From Andreprevotia lacus DSM 23236 (GTDB lineage Bacteria; Pseudomonadota; Gammaproteobacteria; Burkholderiales; Chitinibacteraceae), in the NCBI RefSeq assembly GCF_900176275.1, contig NZ_FWXD01000027.1, positions 1 to 47,983 on the forward strand: a stretch of 47,983 bases of DNA. Direction: 5' to 3'. Below are positions 1 through 8,957 of the stretch, piece by piece (the stretch's first letter is position 1; each line of letters starts with the position of its first letter). The notes under the pieces are model-generated. The model did not search any database. It was given only the letters and a program-made list of their open reading frames with translations, and had not been told where the DNA came from. Both the position numbers and the translations under genes were made by a program.

Positions 1-327
1 CGCAGCAAGCAACCGGCCTTGGTGCGTCAGGAGTTGTGGGGCGTGTTGATTGCCTACACCTTGTTGCGACGGCTGATGCGTCTGATGGCGGAGCAGCTGC
101 AGGTGGCCCCGCAGCGAATCGGCTTTCATGTTGCAGCGATGGCGATCATCGATCTACTGCGCTTTGCGCCCTTGGAGTCTGCTGGAAACCTGCCTAAACG
201 ACTGGCATTGCTCTTTGAACAGGCACGGTTATTCGTGCTGCCGCCTCGGCGCGAGGGGCGGACTTATCCTCGAGTGGTCAAACGGCGTTCGGCGAAATAC
301 CCAAACAAAAATGCCAGTCAGGCTTAA
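1..327 (+). CDS. IS4-type transposase, C-terminal fragment (cut by window edge)
   Basis: The reading frame is open from base 1 and ends in TAA at 325-327, so this is the 3' end of a gene that starts outside the window. The 108 visible residues contain the stretch VRQELWGVLIAYTLLRRLM, typical of the C-terminal region of IS4-family DDE transposases (RQELWG...LLAYNLLR). The catalytic core is not visible, so activity cannot be judged. The stop codon lies in the loop of a 12-bp inverted repeat (310-339). The outer end of the element cannot be placed, because the other terminus is outside the window. Family assignment is from motif memory, not from a search. Confidence 0.75.
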   Translation, partial: RSKQPALVRQELWGVLIAYTLLRRLMRLMAEQLQVAPQRIGFHVAAMAIIDLLRFAPLESAGNLPKRLALLFEQARLFVLPPRREGRTYPRVVKRRSAKYPNKNASQA

Positions 328-339
328 CTGACTGGCATT
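303..339 (-). terminator. Hairpin terminator downstream of gspK, overlapping the transposase stop codon
   Basis: A perfect 12-bp stem (310-321 with 328-339) encloses a 6-nt loop, 322-327. Read on the minus strand the stem is followed by a T-rich run (309 down to 303, interrupted by one G). This makes it a good intrinsic terminator for the T2SS operon, whose last stop codon is at 369. On the plus strand the flank is not T-rich directly after the stem. Confidence 0.7.
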
Positions 340-368
340 ACGCGCGATGCGGGCTTTTTCATGCTGTC

Positions 369-1388
369 TCAAAAGCTGGCAAACGGGTCTTTCTTGAGTT
401 CTTCTTCGATATCGATGCGATAGGCCGATACGTTGGGCATTTTGAGCAATGCCTTGCGCTCGACCGCACTGGCCAGCCGGAATTCTTGCAGATCGTTGCT
501 GCGCCAGCCGTGCGTATCGCCATCCGGCGTGATCGTCATGGTGCTGCGCCAGGCGCGGCGACTGTCGGGTACGGCGATGGTGATGACCACCGTGGTGGAG
601 GGGAACAGCACCGCTTTGTGGGTCTGCAGCATGTCGACCGCTTTCACATAGGGGCTGGCCAACACGCGCATTCCTTCAGTGCTCAGATCCTTGCGGGCCT
701 GGATGAAGTTGCGTGCTTCTTCATTCGACATGCCCAATGCCGCGACCAGCGTGCGCCACGTCGCCGTTGCCGGGTTGACGCCGGTGCTGCTCGCCAGTAC
801 TACGTGGTTGAGGATGGGGTCCTCTTCATTCCACAATGCGGCAGCATCGCCCCAGCCGTAGACGCGTGCCAATTCGGTGGTGGAGACCAGTGGCTGGTTG
901 CGTGGCGGCAACATGTGCCTGGCGAGATATTCACCCTTCTCGGCGCCTTGCAGGCGGCGCAGGTCGTCATCGTCGACGTAGTCTTCCAGCGTGTCGAGCA
1001 GGGTGGCGTTGGCTTCTGCCTTGATGCCATACGTGGTCAGCAAGGCTTCGCGCCACATGCGGGGTGCTGTCTGCAGGTTGATCAGGCCGCGTGCATCCTG
1101 CAGCGATAGTGCCATGCCGTTGCCCATGTCATACCAGCGGCCATCCAGCCGGATGGCGATTTCGTTGCCGCCGAGCCCGATGGCAGTGCGTCGAGTCGTT
1201 GCGAGCAGAAAATCGGCCTGGGCAATGGCGTCACGCGCTTGTTTTTCCTGTCTGGCAAAGTCTTGCTCGGCAACGGCCAGATGCAGTGCGGTGGAAATGC
1301 GTTGGCCCACATAGGCGCCCACCAGCGCCAGCAGGGCCAGCGCCGCGATGGTCATGACGAGAATGTAGCCGGAGTGTCGCTGGCGCAT
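369..1388 (-). CDS. gspK: Type II secretion minor pseudopilin GspK
   Basis: A 339-aa protein, normal for GspK, the large minor pseudopilin that caps the T2SS pseudopilus tip with GspI and GspJ. The N-terminus is a short basic leader, then a prepilin-type cleavage region (G-Y-I-L-V) and a hydrophobic helix at about residues 8-30. The Glu normally at +5 of the mature pseudopilin is replaced by Val, as is characteristic of GspK. Further in, the run SLQDARGLINLQT and the acidic DTLEDYVDDDD match the GspK alpha-domain insert. ATG at 1388 follows the gspJ stop by one base. It is the last gene of the locus and is followed by the hairpin at 303-339. Confidence 0.9.
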   Translation of the reverse strand: MRQRHSGYILVMTIAALALLALVGAYVGQRISTALHLAVAEQDFARQEKQARDAIAQADFLLATTRRTAIGLGGNEIAIRLDGRWYDMGNGMALSLQDARGLINLQTAPRMWREALLTTYGIKAEANATLLDTLEDYVDDDDLRRLQGAEKGEYLARHMLPPRNQPLVSTTELARVYGWGDAAALWNEEDPILNHVVLASSTGVNPATATWRTLVAALGMSNEEARNFIQARKDLSTEGMRVLASPYVKAVDMLQTHKAVLFPSTTVVITIAVPDSRRAWRSTMTITPDGDTHGWRSNDLQEFRLASAVERKALLKMPNVSAYRIDIEEELKKDPFASF

Positions 1389-1389
1389 G

Positions 1390-2028
1390 TCAGGGCCCCA
1401 ACTTGTCTGCGCCGATCAGGAAGCTGGGCGGCGTTTTGTCATCGCGCCACGGATCGCTGCTGACGCTGGCCAGCCAGTAGCTCACCTGGCGGGTGTTGTT
1501 ATCGCTCATGACCTTGAGTGCGATTGCCTGTGGCACGTGTTCGTCCGGCTGGGTGAGGCTGGTCCAGTTGCTTAGCGGTTTGCCGGCCAGGTTGTAGTAC
1601 TCGAAGCTGGCCGTGCCTTCGGCCCAGCGTGCCAGCTCTAGCTTGCTGCCGTCCTGCCCGGTGTAGTTGAGCACAGTGACGCCATCATCCAGTTTTTGCA
1701 GCCGTAGTTCGACTTGGGTAGGGGCGTCGACCGCTGAGGCGCTCAGCGGGTGCAGCGTGAGCGCCCGAAAGCCGGTTTCATCTGCGTCAAAGTGTTCCTG
1801 CACGCCAGCCTTGAGTGGTTGCAGCCCGGCAATGATCTGCCGGTACCACAGTTGCTGGCGTGTGCTCTGCTCGCCGGAAATCACTTCGGTGCTCAGTTTT
1901 TCGCGGATTTGCAGCACATAGAATGAGGCGCCCATCAGCAAGGTCATCACCAGCGCGGTCATCACCAGCGCAACCATAACCTCGATCAGCGTAAAGCCCT
2001 GCTGGCGCAGCGTGAGCGTCGTCCGCAT
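1390..2028 (-). CDS. gspJ: Type II secretion minor pseudopilin GspJ
   Basis: A 212-aa prepilin-like protein. After a basic leader comes the class-III cleavage motif QG|FTLIEVMVAL and a hydrophobic helix to about residue 35, so it is processed by prepilin peptidase (no gspO is in this window). Length and its position between gspI and gspK identify GspJ, which forms the pseudopilus tip with GspI and GspK. Its ATG overlaps the gspI stop in a TGATG arrangement, indicating translational coupling. The C-terminal part is rich in aromatic and polar residues, as expected for the periplasmic beta domain. Confidence 0.88.
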   Translation of the reverse strand: MRTTLTLRQQGFTLIEVMVALVMTALVMTLLMGASFYVLQIREKLSTEVISGEQSTRQQLWYRQIIAGLQPLKAGVQEHFDADETGFRALTLHPLSASAVDAPTQVELRLQKLDDGVTVLNYTGQDGSKLELARWAEGTASFEYYNLAGKPLSNWTSLTQPDEHVPQAIALKVMSDNNTRQVSYWLASVSSDPWRDDKTPPSFLIGADKLGP

Positions 2029-2453
2029 CAGAAAGGCGCCTTGAAGCTGCGCGCCTTGAAGCCGCGCAAGACGATGGCGCTGTCCTCAAACCATTGTTGA
2101 TCTGCTTGCTCCGGGTCACGTACCTGGTAGGTGTATTGGTACAAACGTGCATCGTAGCCGCCATAGCCACTCGGGTAGCCGGTTTGTGGCGCGGTGGACA
2201 GCATTTTGCGCTGCCAGCTGATCTTGAGCTCGCCCAGAGTAAGGTCTCCCTTGTCGGCAGTGCCGTCCGGCAGGCTGCGCATGAAGTCCTGTGTCATACG
2301 CATCGCTGCCATGCGCGCATACTCGCTGCGCAGCCGCATCACCGAGTGCAGACCGCTTTCGGCCCACAGCACGATGGCCACACCGACCGAGGTGACCAGC
2401 ACCAGCGCCACCAGCACTTCAAGCATGACGAAGCCGTTGCGATGCACGCGCAT
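2028..2453 (-). CDS. gspI: Type II secretion minor pseudopilin GspI
   Basis: A 141-aa minor pseudopilin. The chosen ATG at 2453 overlaps the gspH TAA by one base (TAATG) and gives a short leader before NGFVMLEVLVALVLV, the prepilin cleavage site and helix. A longer reading frame upstream only adds a His/Arg-rich stretch read out of frame from gspH, and is rejected. GspI nucleates the GspI-J-K tip complex. The cleavage motif has V-M-L-E in place of the common T-L-I-E, but the +5 Glu is retained. Confidence 0.88.
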   Translation of the reverse strand: MRVHRNGFVMLEVLVALVLVTSVGVAIVLWAESGLHSVMRLRSEYARMAAMRMTQDFMRSLPDGTADKGDLTLGELKISWQRKMLSTAPQTGYPSGYGGYDARLYQYTYQVRDPEQADQQWFEDSAIVLRGFKARSFKAPF

Positions 2454-2860
2454 TACAGATCGCTCTCGACCGGCATGCAGTCTGGTCCGGTGATCTGGTA
2501 GCGTGCGGCGGCTACGCCTTTGTCGTCGCTGATGTCTATGGTGGTGGTCGAGCACATCTGCTGGGCGGAAATACGCAGCGGCGGTGTGAAGCTGGCTTGC
2601 CAGTGCTCCGGCAAGGACAGAATGTCCTCACCACCTGCCGTACGCGGCTCGGTGAGTTTGTCGAGTACGATGGCATCGCCCGACAGCCGGGCCCAGCGCG
2701 GCAGCTGGGCGAGCTGGCCTTGGAACTGGTCCAGCGCAAAGCGCCGGCTGGATCGTTCCAGCTGGCCGACGTAGTTGGGGGCAACCAGGCCGATCAGCAG
2801 GCCCAGCAGGGCCAGCACGACCATGATTTCAAGCAGCGTGAAGCCTGCCGCCTTGCGCAT
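2453..2860 (-). CDS. gspH: Type II secretion minor pseudopilin GspH
   Basis: A 135-aa pseudopilin beginning with MRKAAGFTLLEIMVVLALLG: a six-residue basic leader, the cleavage site and the membrane helix, followed by a globular domain. A TTG at 2866 would add two residues; ATG 2860 gives the more typical leader. It lies 11 bp after gspG, in the usual G-H-I-J-K order. GspH links the tip complex to the major GspG fibre. The C-terminal half has two cysteines that could form a disulfide (about residues 105 and 130). Family assignment is secure; the start is less so. Confidence 0.85.
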   Translation of the reverse strand: MRKAAGFTLLEIMVVLALLGLLIGLVAPNYVGQLERSSRRFALDQFQGQLAQLPRWARLSGDAIVLDKLTEPRTAGGEDILSLPEHWQASFTPPLRISAQQMCSTTTIDISDDKGVAAARYQITGPDCMPVESDL

Positions 2861-2871
2861 GGCCAAGCTGC

Positions 2872-3381
2872 TTATTTGCCCTGCTGCTGCAGGTCGTCGC
2901 TGGTGGTGGTGCCGTTGCTGTTCTTGGGCAACATGCCAACATCGGCATCATTGCCCTCGCCACCCGGCTTGCCATCGGCGCCGAAGGAATAGATGCCGAA
3001 CGGGTGGCCATTCGGGCCCGGTACTACGTATTGGTAGGGGTTGTTCCAAGGGTCATCCGGTAGCTCGTCTTCCAGATACGGGCCTTTCCAGCGTTTGGCC
3101 AGCTTTTCATCGCTGGGGCGGGTCACCAGCATGCGCAGGCCTTGCTCTGGCGTCGGGTAGGTGCCGATATCAAGGCGCATGGTTTCCAGCGCGCCGCGCA
3201 GTTGCTTGACCTGTGTGGCCGCGGTTTGCACCTTGGCGGTGTCGACACGCGCAAACAACTTCGGGCCGACCAGGCCGACCAGCATGCCGATGATGACCAG
3301 TACCACCAGCATTTCCAACAGGGTAAAACCGCCTTGGCGGTGTGCGCGGGCATGTAGGGCCCGGACGCTTGCGTATTTCAT
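2872..3381 (-). CDS. gspG: Type II secretion major pseudopilin GspG
   Basis: A 169-aa major pseudopilin, the subunit of the T2SS pseudopilus. A 17-residue basic leader precedes GFTLLEMLVVLVIIGMLVGL (cleavage site and helix). It then has the GspG hallmarks: the helix with LETMRLDIGTYPTPEQGL, the PYLE...DPWNNPYQY stretch, and the C-terminal calcium-loop region around FGIYSFGADGKPGGEG. The last 20 residues (Asn/Thr/Gln-rich) exceed the family's usual end. ATG 3381 overlaps the gspF stop as TGATG. Confidence 0.95.
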   Translation of the reverse strand: MKYASVRALHARAHRQGGFTLLEMLVVLVIIGMLVGLVGPKLFARVDTAKVQTAATQVKQLRGALETMRLDIGTYPTPEQGLRMLVTRPSDEKLAKRWKGPYLEDELPDDPWNNPYQYVVPGPNGHPFGIYSFGADGKPGGEGNDADVGMLPKNSNGTTTSDDLQQQGK

Positions 3382-4580
3382 CAGAACTTAACCTCTGTCA
3401 AACTCGTCATCGCCAGCACCACGCCGACCATGACAAAACCAATTACCACGCCCAGGATCAGGATGCTGGCCGGCTCGATCAGCGACACCACGCGCCGCTG
3501 CAGCGACTGGTTCTTGTCGCTCCAGTAGTGGGCCACGTGTTGCAGCATCGGCCCCAGCTCACCCGATTGCTCACCCACACGGACCATGGAAAGCGATGTA
3601 GGTTCCAGCAATTGCTGGTGCTCGATCGCTTGCGACAGCTTGCGGCCGCGATTGACCTGCGTGCGCACGTCTTCCAAGCGCGCTGCCGTCTGGCGCAAGC
3701 GCACCGAACCGGCGGCCAGCTCAAGTGCACCCAGGATGGCGACGCGGCTTTGCAGCAACATCGCCAGGCCGTTGGTCCAGCGCGCGGTTTCGCCGCTATT
3801 GATCCATTCGCCGATGATGGGCAAGCGCGCCGCACCTTCGATGATGCGCAAACGCAGCGCATCGTTGCGCGATGCCGCCACGATGCCGACCACGAGTGCG
3901 ACCAGTGCGACGATGGCCTCGACAAAATGGGCATTGAAAAACATGCCGGTACGCAGCACCACTTCCGAAATCCACGGCAGATTCTGGATTCTACCCTTGA
4001 GCAGGCCGGCGAAACGGGGTACGACGAAAGAAAAAATGAACAGGATGGCGATGGAGCCGGTGCTGACCAGGATGATGGGGTAGACCAGTGCCTCGCGCGT
4101 TTGCGAGCGCATCTTGGCGTCGAATTCCATCTGGTCTGCGGCGCGATTGAGCGCCAGCCCCAGGTTGCTGGTGGCCTCGCCGGCGCGCACCATGGCAAAC
4201 ACGTATTCCGGCAGCGCCAGACCGGTCTTGCCCAAGGCGGTGGAGAAACCTTCGCCGGCGTGGATGGCTGTGAGCATGCGGCCCAGCGGTACTTGCAGCG
4301 GCGTATCGCGGCTGGCGTCCTTCAGCGTTTCCAGCGCTTCTGCAAGGCTGATGCCGGCATTGGCCAGGGTGGACAACTCGCGGATCAGCACCACCAGATC
4401 GGCGTGACCAACCTTGCCACGACTGCGGCGGACGGGCTGGGCGCCTGCCTCCTTGAGCTCGAATACCAGCAGCAGCCGGTCTTCCAGCTGGCGCATGGCG
4501 TCGTCGGCGGATTCCGCATTTACCTGGCCTGTTTCTACGCGGCCATCTGCCGCTGCGGCACGAAAACTGTATTCCGGCAT
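3381..4580 (-). CDS. gspF: Type II secretion inner-membrane platform protein GspF
   Basis: A 399-aa polytopic inner-membrane protein of the GspF/PilC family, which couples the GspE ATPase to pseudopilus assembly. Two homologous cytoplasmic helical domains are visible (about 65-190 and 265-395), with the family motif region LSTLANAGISLAEALE, membrane segments near 170-190 and 215-240, and a final hydrophobic helix at 365-390. The start at 4580 has a GAGAGG ribosome site eight bases upstream. It lies 23 bp after gspE and overlaps gspG by one base. Confidence 0.93.
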   Translation of the reverse strand: MPEYSFRAAAADGRVETGQVNAESADDAMRQLEDRLLLVFELKEAGAQPVRRSRGKVGHADLVVLIRELSTLANAGISLAEALETLKDASRDTPLQVPLGRMLTAIHAGEGFSTALGKTGLALPEYVFAMVRAGEATSNLGLALNRAADQMEFDAKMRSQTREALVYPIILVSTGSIAILFIFSFVVPRFAGLLKGRIQNLPWISEVVLRTGMFFNAHFVEAIVALVALVVGIVAASRNDALRLRIIEGAARLPIIGEWINSGETARWTNGLAMLLQSRVAILGALELAAGSVRLRQTAARLEDVRTQVNRGRKLSQAIEHQQLLEPTSLSMVRVGEQSGELGPMLQHVAHYWSDKNQSLQRRVVSLIEPASILILGVVIGFVMVGVVLAMTSLTEVKF

Positions 4581-4603
4581 TGCTCAGCCTCTCCGTTGCC
4601 GCA

Positions 4604-6364
4604 TCATGCTTCGGCCCCGCGTTGCGATACGGCAGAGCCGGCTACGGCAAAGACTTCTTCCAGGCTGGTCAGCCCGCGCGCAGCCTTGATCAGGCCGTCT
4701 TCGTAGAGGAAGCGGAAATCATCGTTGAGCGCACGTACCAGATCGTAGTGTGACGGCGATGGCTGGCTGAGCACGGCACGGATGCGGTCCGAGGCGGGCA
4801 ACAGCTCGTAGATGGCGCTACGGCCGCGATAGCCGGTATCCGAACACGCCGTGCAGCCGACCGGCTTGCGGAAGCGCCATTCGCTGCGCGGCACCTTGAG
4901 CTTGTCGAGCGCCTTGGCAGCGTAATCCGGCAGGATGTTGCTGACGTCCAGCGGCTGGCTGCAGTGGGTACACAGCTTGCGCACCAGACGCTGCGCAATC
5001 ACACCGCGTACCGTAGCGCCGACGAGGAATTGCTCGACGCCCAGATCGGTCAGGCGCAGAAAGGCGGTGGCGCTGTCATTGGTGTGCAGGGTGGACAGCA
5101 CGCGGTGGCCGGTGAGCGACGATTGCACCGCGATGCGCGCGGTTTCGACGTCACGAATTTCACCAATCATGATGGTGTCCGGGTCATGACGCAGGATGGA
5201 GCGCAGCGCGGCCGGAAAGGTAAAGCCGATTTCGCTGTTGGCCTGGAACTGCGTCACGCCATCGATCTTGTATTCGACCGGGTCTTCGACGGTGAGGATG
5301 CGCTCGCGCTCGCGGTCGCACGCCGACAGTGCCGCATACAGTGTGGTGCTCTTGCCCGAGCCGGTCGGGCCGGTAACGAGGATGATGCCGTCCGGCATGG
5401 TCATCCAGCTCTGGAACATGGCCAGATGGTCTTGTTCGAAGCCGAGGATATCCAGCGAGAAGCGTTTGTTCTGTGACACCGGCAGCAGACGCATCACCAG
5501 CGATTCGCCACGCACCGAGGGAATCACCGACACGCGGATATCGGTTTCCACACCGGCTGAGCGGCTGGAAAAGCGGCCATCCTGCGGCAAGCGGCGTTCG
5601 GCGATATCCAGGCCGGATACCAGCTTGATGCGGCTGACGACGGCATCGAAGCGGTCGCGCGGGTAGTGTTCGGTAGCCTGCAGCACGCCGTCCACGCGGT
5701 AGCGCACGACAAAGCCGTATTCAAGCGGCTCGATGTGGATGTCCGAGGCGGCCTTGTCGGTCGCGCGGGCCAGCACGCCGTTGACCAGTTCCACCACCGG
5801 CGCATCTTCCGCCAGCCGGCGCAGATCCTGATCACCGCTGCGGTTTTCCTGGCCGTCGCGATACACCTCACCCAGCAGACGCTCGAAGTCACGCTGGGCA
5901 ATCAGCGCCCAATCGCAGCCCTGGCCATCCAGCAAATGGCTGAACAGGTATTCCTGCAGACCGGAATCGAGCGGATCACGGCTGATGACCAGCGGTTTCC
6001 GCCCATCGCGCGGCAGGACGAGGAAGGCAAAGCGCAGCGCCAAAGCGCGACTGATGCGCTGCGCGGAATGGAGCACCTGCATGCCCTGCGCAGCCTCGGG
6101 GTGGCTGGCAGCATCGAATACCGGAAAGCCCAGCTGCGCGCTGAGCACCTCAAGCAAGGTGAATTCCGAGATCAGCCCCAGCCGGATCAGGATCGCACCA
6201 AGACGATCGCCGGCGCTGTCGCGCTGCAGGGCGAGGGCTTTGTCCAGGGCGGATTGATCAAGCGCTTGGCGACTGATGAGCAATTCGCCCAGGCGGGCTG
6301 CAGGTTGCATTTCTAGGTTGGTGCTGGGGTTGGAAGCCATGGCCGCGATTGTAGCATTACTCAT
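4604..6364 (-). CDS. gspE: Type II secretion assembly ATPase GspE
   Basis: The cytoplasmic hexameric ATPase that drives the T2SS. The N-terminal N1E-type domain begins around LGELLISRQAL; the catalytic domain has Walker A GPTGSGKST near residue 331, the Asp box and Walker B (GEIRDVETA) and the His box (SSLTGHRVLSTLHTND). Two CxxC pairs (near 463 and 503) form the zinc-binding tetracysteine finger of GspE. At 586 aa the start may be slightly upstream of the true one: ATGs at 6340 and 6313 are alternatives and none has a strong Shine-Dalgarno. It heads the E-F-G-H-I-J-K block and is separated from gspD by two non-Gsp genes. Confidence 0.94.
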   Translation of the reverse strand: MSNATIAAMASNPSTNLEMQPAARLGELLISRQALDQSALDKALALQRDSAGDRLGAILIRLGLISEFTLLEVLSAQLGFPVFDAASHPEAAQGMQVLHSAQRISRALALRFAFLVLPRDGRKPLVISRDPLDSGLQEYLFSHLLDGQGCDWALIAQRDFERLLGEVYRDGQENRSGDQDLRRLAEDAPVVELVNGVLARATDKAASDIHIEPLEYGFVVRYRVDGVLQATEHYPRDRFDAVVSRIKLVSGLDIAERRLPQDGRFSSRSAGVETDIRVSVIPSVRGESLVMRLLPVSQNKRFSLDILGFEQDHLAMFQSWMTMPDGIILVTGPTGSGKSTTLYAALSACDRERERILTVEDPVEYKIDGVTQFQANSEIGFTFPAALRSILRHDPDTIMIGEIRDVETARIAVQSSLTGHRVLSTLHTNDSATAFLRLTDLGVEQFLVGATVRGVIAQRLVRKLCTHCSQPLDVSNILPDYAAKALDKLKVPRSEWRFRKPVGCTACSDTGYRGRSAIYELLPASDRIRAVLSQPSPSHYDLVRALNDDFRFLYEDGLIKAARGLTSLEEVFAVAGSAVSQRGAEA

Positions 6365-6439
6365 GTTGCCAGCCTTGCCCAGCGGCCAGTGGAAAAGCCA
6401 TCGGCGGCTGCATTGCTGCAGCCGGCGAGGGGGGCGCTG

Positions 6440-7003
6440 CTATTTTTTGGCTGCTTTGCCAGCCTGGTCGGCGTCCTTGCTGCACAGCAGCTTGTGGATG
6501 TGCGCGGCCCAGTCAGTCGGCTTGAACGGGATTTCAGCAGTAAAGCCATCGATATCTTCCTCGTGCGGAATGCCCAGATATTGCGAGGGTTTGATATCGG
6601 CGACGTGCTTGAGTTCACTGCTTTCAAGCTGGATCACTTCGGCATTGTGCAGCCATTTGGCGTTTTCGGTGGTGCAATCGAGGCGCAGCGCGGTTTTGAT
6701 GTAAAAACCATCGCGCGCGGTGCTGATTAGTGCGGATATTTCGGTCTGCGTTGCACCGTCCGCAATGCGCTTGCGTTCAGCATCGACTTGGCCGATTTTC
6801 AGCCACGTGCTTTTGGGAGAGGTTAGTTCGGCACTGCCAAGCTTGGCATAGCCGCTGGGGTCACTCGTTTTACCGGCTGCTTCAAGCGTGTAAGCACCAT
6901 AAGTCTTGGTCTGCGGCTTTTCATTCCCTGTGGGCGCAGCAAGGGCGCATGCACCACTAACAAGAATGAGGAAAGCGGGGATCTTGGTTTGGAGGGCAAA
7001 CAT
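6440..7003 (-). CDS. Unknown secreted protein (187 aa) inside the T2SS locus
   Basis: Not recognised. ATG 7003 was chosen because it gives a clean Sec signal peptide (MFALQTKIPAFLILVSGACALA, cleavage after about residue 22). An upstream in-frame start adds a proline-rich stretch overlapping the terminator at 7031-7060. The mature protein is about 165 aa, soluble, with two cysteines (in LDCTTENAKW and HKLLCSKD) that could pair, and a lysine-rich tail. It follows the 613-aa surface-type gene on the same strand, beyond a strong terminator, and precedes gspE by 75 bp. Position suggests a periplasmic or exported partner of its neighbours; that is inference only. A weak 8-bp hairpin without a T run lies at 6405-6424. 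Confidence 0.65.
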   Translation of the reverse strand: MFALQTKIPAFLILVSGACALAAPTGNEKPQTKTYGAYTLEAAGKTSDPSGYAKLGSAELTSPKSTWLKIGQVDAERKRIADGATQTEISALISTARDGFYIKTALRLDCTTENAKWLHNAEVIQLESSELKHVADIKPSQYLGIPHEEDIDGFTAEIPFKPTDWAAHIHKLLCSKDADQAGKAAKK

Positions 7004-7030
7004 TGGAGGCCACCATTGAAATGTAGATAC

Positions 7031-7060
7031 AAAAAAACCGGGAGGTTGCCCTCCCGGTTT
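7031..7060 (-). terminator. Strong intrinsic terminator after the surface-protein gene
   Basis: An 11-bp perfect stem (7035-7045 with 7050-7060) and a 4-nt loop are followed on the minus strand by seven T residues (7037-7031). It sits 33 bp past the stop of the 613-aa gene and should insulate that gene from the small secreted gene and from gspE. Confidence 0.85.
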
Positions 7061-7092
7061 GACCTGCAACAACTCAGTTTGGTGCGAAGGGC

Positions 7093-8934
7093 TTAGTTGC
7101 CGCCGTTCAGACCAACTTGAGCGTCTTGATCTTGGTACTGACCTTCCGAAGCCGGAGCGCGGTTGGTGGTGCCAGTGAAGTCAACGCCTTGGCTGCCCGA
7201 AGCTTCGATGAAGTTCTGCGAAGCCGGGTTGTACAGGTAGTTCTGTACGCGCAGGGTGTCGCCGTTGTCCGAAGTGATACGCAGACGCGGAGCATCGCCA
7301 GCGTTCGACGGGATGCCGGTAGCGTCGTTGTTGGCAGCAGTCGGGTGAGCCGGCAGGCTGGTCAGCTTGCTGTCCACCACGTCCGGGGTCAGGTTAACCA
7401 CAGCGCGCGGAGCCAGTGTTGCAACCTTGCCCCACTTGCCATACAGGCCGGTAGCCAGGATGTACTGACCGTATACGTCAACAGTGCGTGTTTCGCTGTT
7501 GTTGATCAGGCGCAGCACCGACAGCCAGCCGTCCTTGCGGGCGTTGGATGCGTAGTTGCGAACGTCGATCTTCAACGAGCCGGACAGGGCGTACAGCGGG
7601 CCCTTGCAGAAGTTGTTCTGCTCATTCAGGTCGGTACCCGCAGCAGCCTTGACCAGAGTCGCAGCGTCAATATTGAACGAACTGCCCGGAATGATCACGT
7701 TACCCGGCACGCTGTAGCAAACGTGTACCGGGTTGTTACCCACGGTGGCGACCGGGTGATCCGGAGCGTTCAATGCGTGGCTCAATGCACCCGCTACGTT
7801 AGCCGTATCAAGAGTCAGTGTGATCGGGCCTGCTGCGTTGCTCGAGGTGATAGCGACTGTCGAGTTGGGGACAGCAGCCGCGCAGCTGGAGAGGTCCGAA
7901 GACAGGAACAGCGAACCGCCAACCACAAAGCCTTGCGATGCCGAAACCTTGATGTCGAATTGCTTGACTTCGACCTTACCGGTGTTTTGTACGGCAGTCG
8001 CGCCAGCCAAAATGCCCGGGGCAGGAGCGCCAGCGTCCGAAATCAGGTACGGTGTGGATACGTCGCTATCATTACCATTCGCATTCTGCTTCAGCGAAAC
8101 ATAGCCAAGGTTGACCTTTGTGGCGCTGATGTACGATTGATACTGGTTATTTGCATCCGGGGCCACGCTTGCGCCCGAACCCGAGAAACCCACGTTGCCG
8201 CCAGAAATATCCAGCTTGGCATTGCCAACCGACTTGGTCACTTGTACCAAGATGTTGGTCGGGAATGTAACCAGGGTTGCGGTGTTGGTCGCGCCCGAAC
8301 GAACGTGTTCGTCAGGTGTTGCGTTGCTGTCGGTTGCCAGCGACGCCGGCGAGGTCAGGGCAGTGTAGTGCTTGACGCTGACCGGAAGAGTCTTGACCGA
8401 AGTATCGCACTCGGTGACCGCTTGTACGACTGTGTACAGGTTGTTCACAGTCGGCTTCGTGCCCGCAGCAACAGCCAGGGAAATCTGCGGCTGACCAATG
8501 TTGCGGCCTGCCTTGATCGTGATTGTTGCGTACAGAGTGGTCTTGTCTGCGCTCAGGGCCAGAGCGTCAACCGAGTAATCCGCGGCGACCAGCTGTTGAC
8601 CAGCATTAGCACCTGCTTGCGGAACGATTACGATGTTCGAATCAGGAACGGCCGGGGAAGCAAGGGTATTTGCTGCGCTGTTACCTGCGGTTGCCCACTT
8701 GGCACCGCCGCCCAGAACAAACTGGATCTGGAAGGTCTGAGCTTGCGAAGTTGCGTTTACGTCACCAGAAAAACGGTAGGTAATCGTCGGTGCGTTTACG
8801 GCTTGGGTGTCTGTCGTGATGACTTCACGAGCGATCGACAGCGACGACGACTGGATTTGGCCGGCGAAGCTGCTAGCTGCAGCGATGGTAGCCAGCGCGC
8901 CTACGACGAGGCGGGAAATCAGCTTTTGGTTCAT
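7093..8934 (-). CDS. Large secreted surface-type protein (613 aa), function unknown
   Basis: The ATG at 8934 gives a typical signal peptide (MNQKLISRLVVGALATIAAA...FAG, cleavage near residue 25) and has GAGGA 12 bases upstream; an upstream in-frame start only adds residues before it. The mature protein is rich in Ala, Ser, Thr, Asn and Val, has few charged residues and only four or five cysteines, and reads as consecutive beta-rich domains. The C-terminal ~130 residues (from about 480) form a distinct module around WLSVLRLINNSETRTVDVYGQY. Such composition suits an S-layer or other abundant envelope protein, but I do not recognise the family. It is a monocistronic unit (own promoter, own terminator) between gspD and gspE, so a T2SS substrate is a reasonable inference. 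Confidence 0.8.
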   Translation of the reverse strand: MNQKLISRLVVGALATIAAASSFAGQIQSSSLSIAREVITTDTQAVNAPTITYRFSGDVNATSQAQTFQIQFVLGGGAKWATAGNSAANTLASPAVPDSNIVIVPQAGANAGQQLVAADYSVDALALSADKTTLYATITIKAGRNIGQPQISLAVAAGTKPTVNNLYTVVQAVTECDTSVKTLPVSVKHYTALTSPASLATDSNATPDEHVRSGATNTATLVTFPTNILVQVTKSVGNAKLDISGGNVGFSGSGASVAPDANNQYQSYISATKVNLGYVSLKQNANGNDSDVSTPYLISDAGAPAPGILAGATAVQNTGKVEVKQFDIKVSASQGFVVGGSLFLSSDLSSCAAAVPNSTVAITSSNAAGPITLTLDTANVAGALSHALNAPDHPVATVGNNPVHVCYSVPGNVIIPGSSFNIDAATLVKAAAGTDLNEQNNFCKGPLYALSGSLKIDVRNYASNARKDGWLSVLRLINNSETRTVDVYGQYILATGLYGKWGKVATLAPRAVVNLTPDVVDSKLTSLPAHPTAANNDATGIPSNAGDAPRLRITSDNGDTLRVQNYLYNPASQNFIEASGSQGVDFTGTTNRAPASEGQYQDQDAQVGLNGGN

Positions 8935-8957
8935 GGTTTGCTTAGTCCTCAAACTTA

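Noticed and set aside
3342-4706. A 454-codon open frame antisense to gspF
   Set aside because: His/Gln/Arg-rich shadow; gspF matches its family along its full length.
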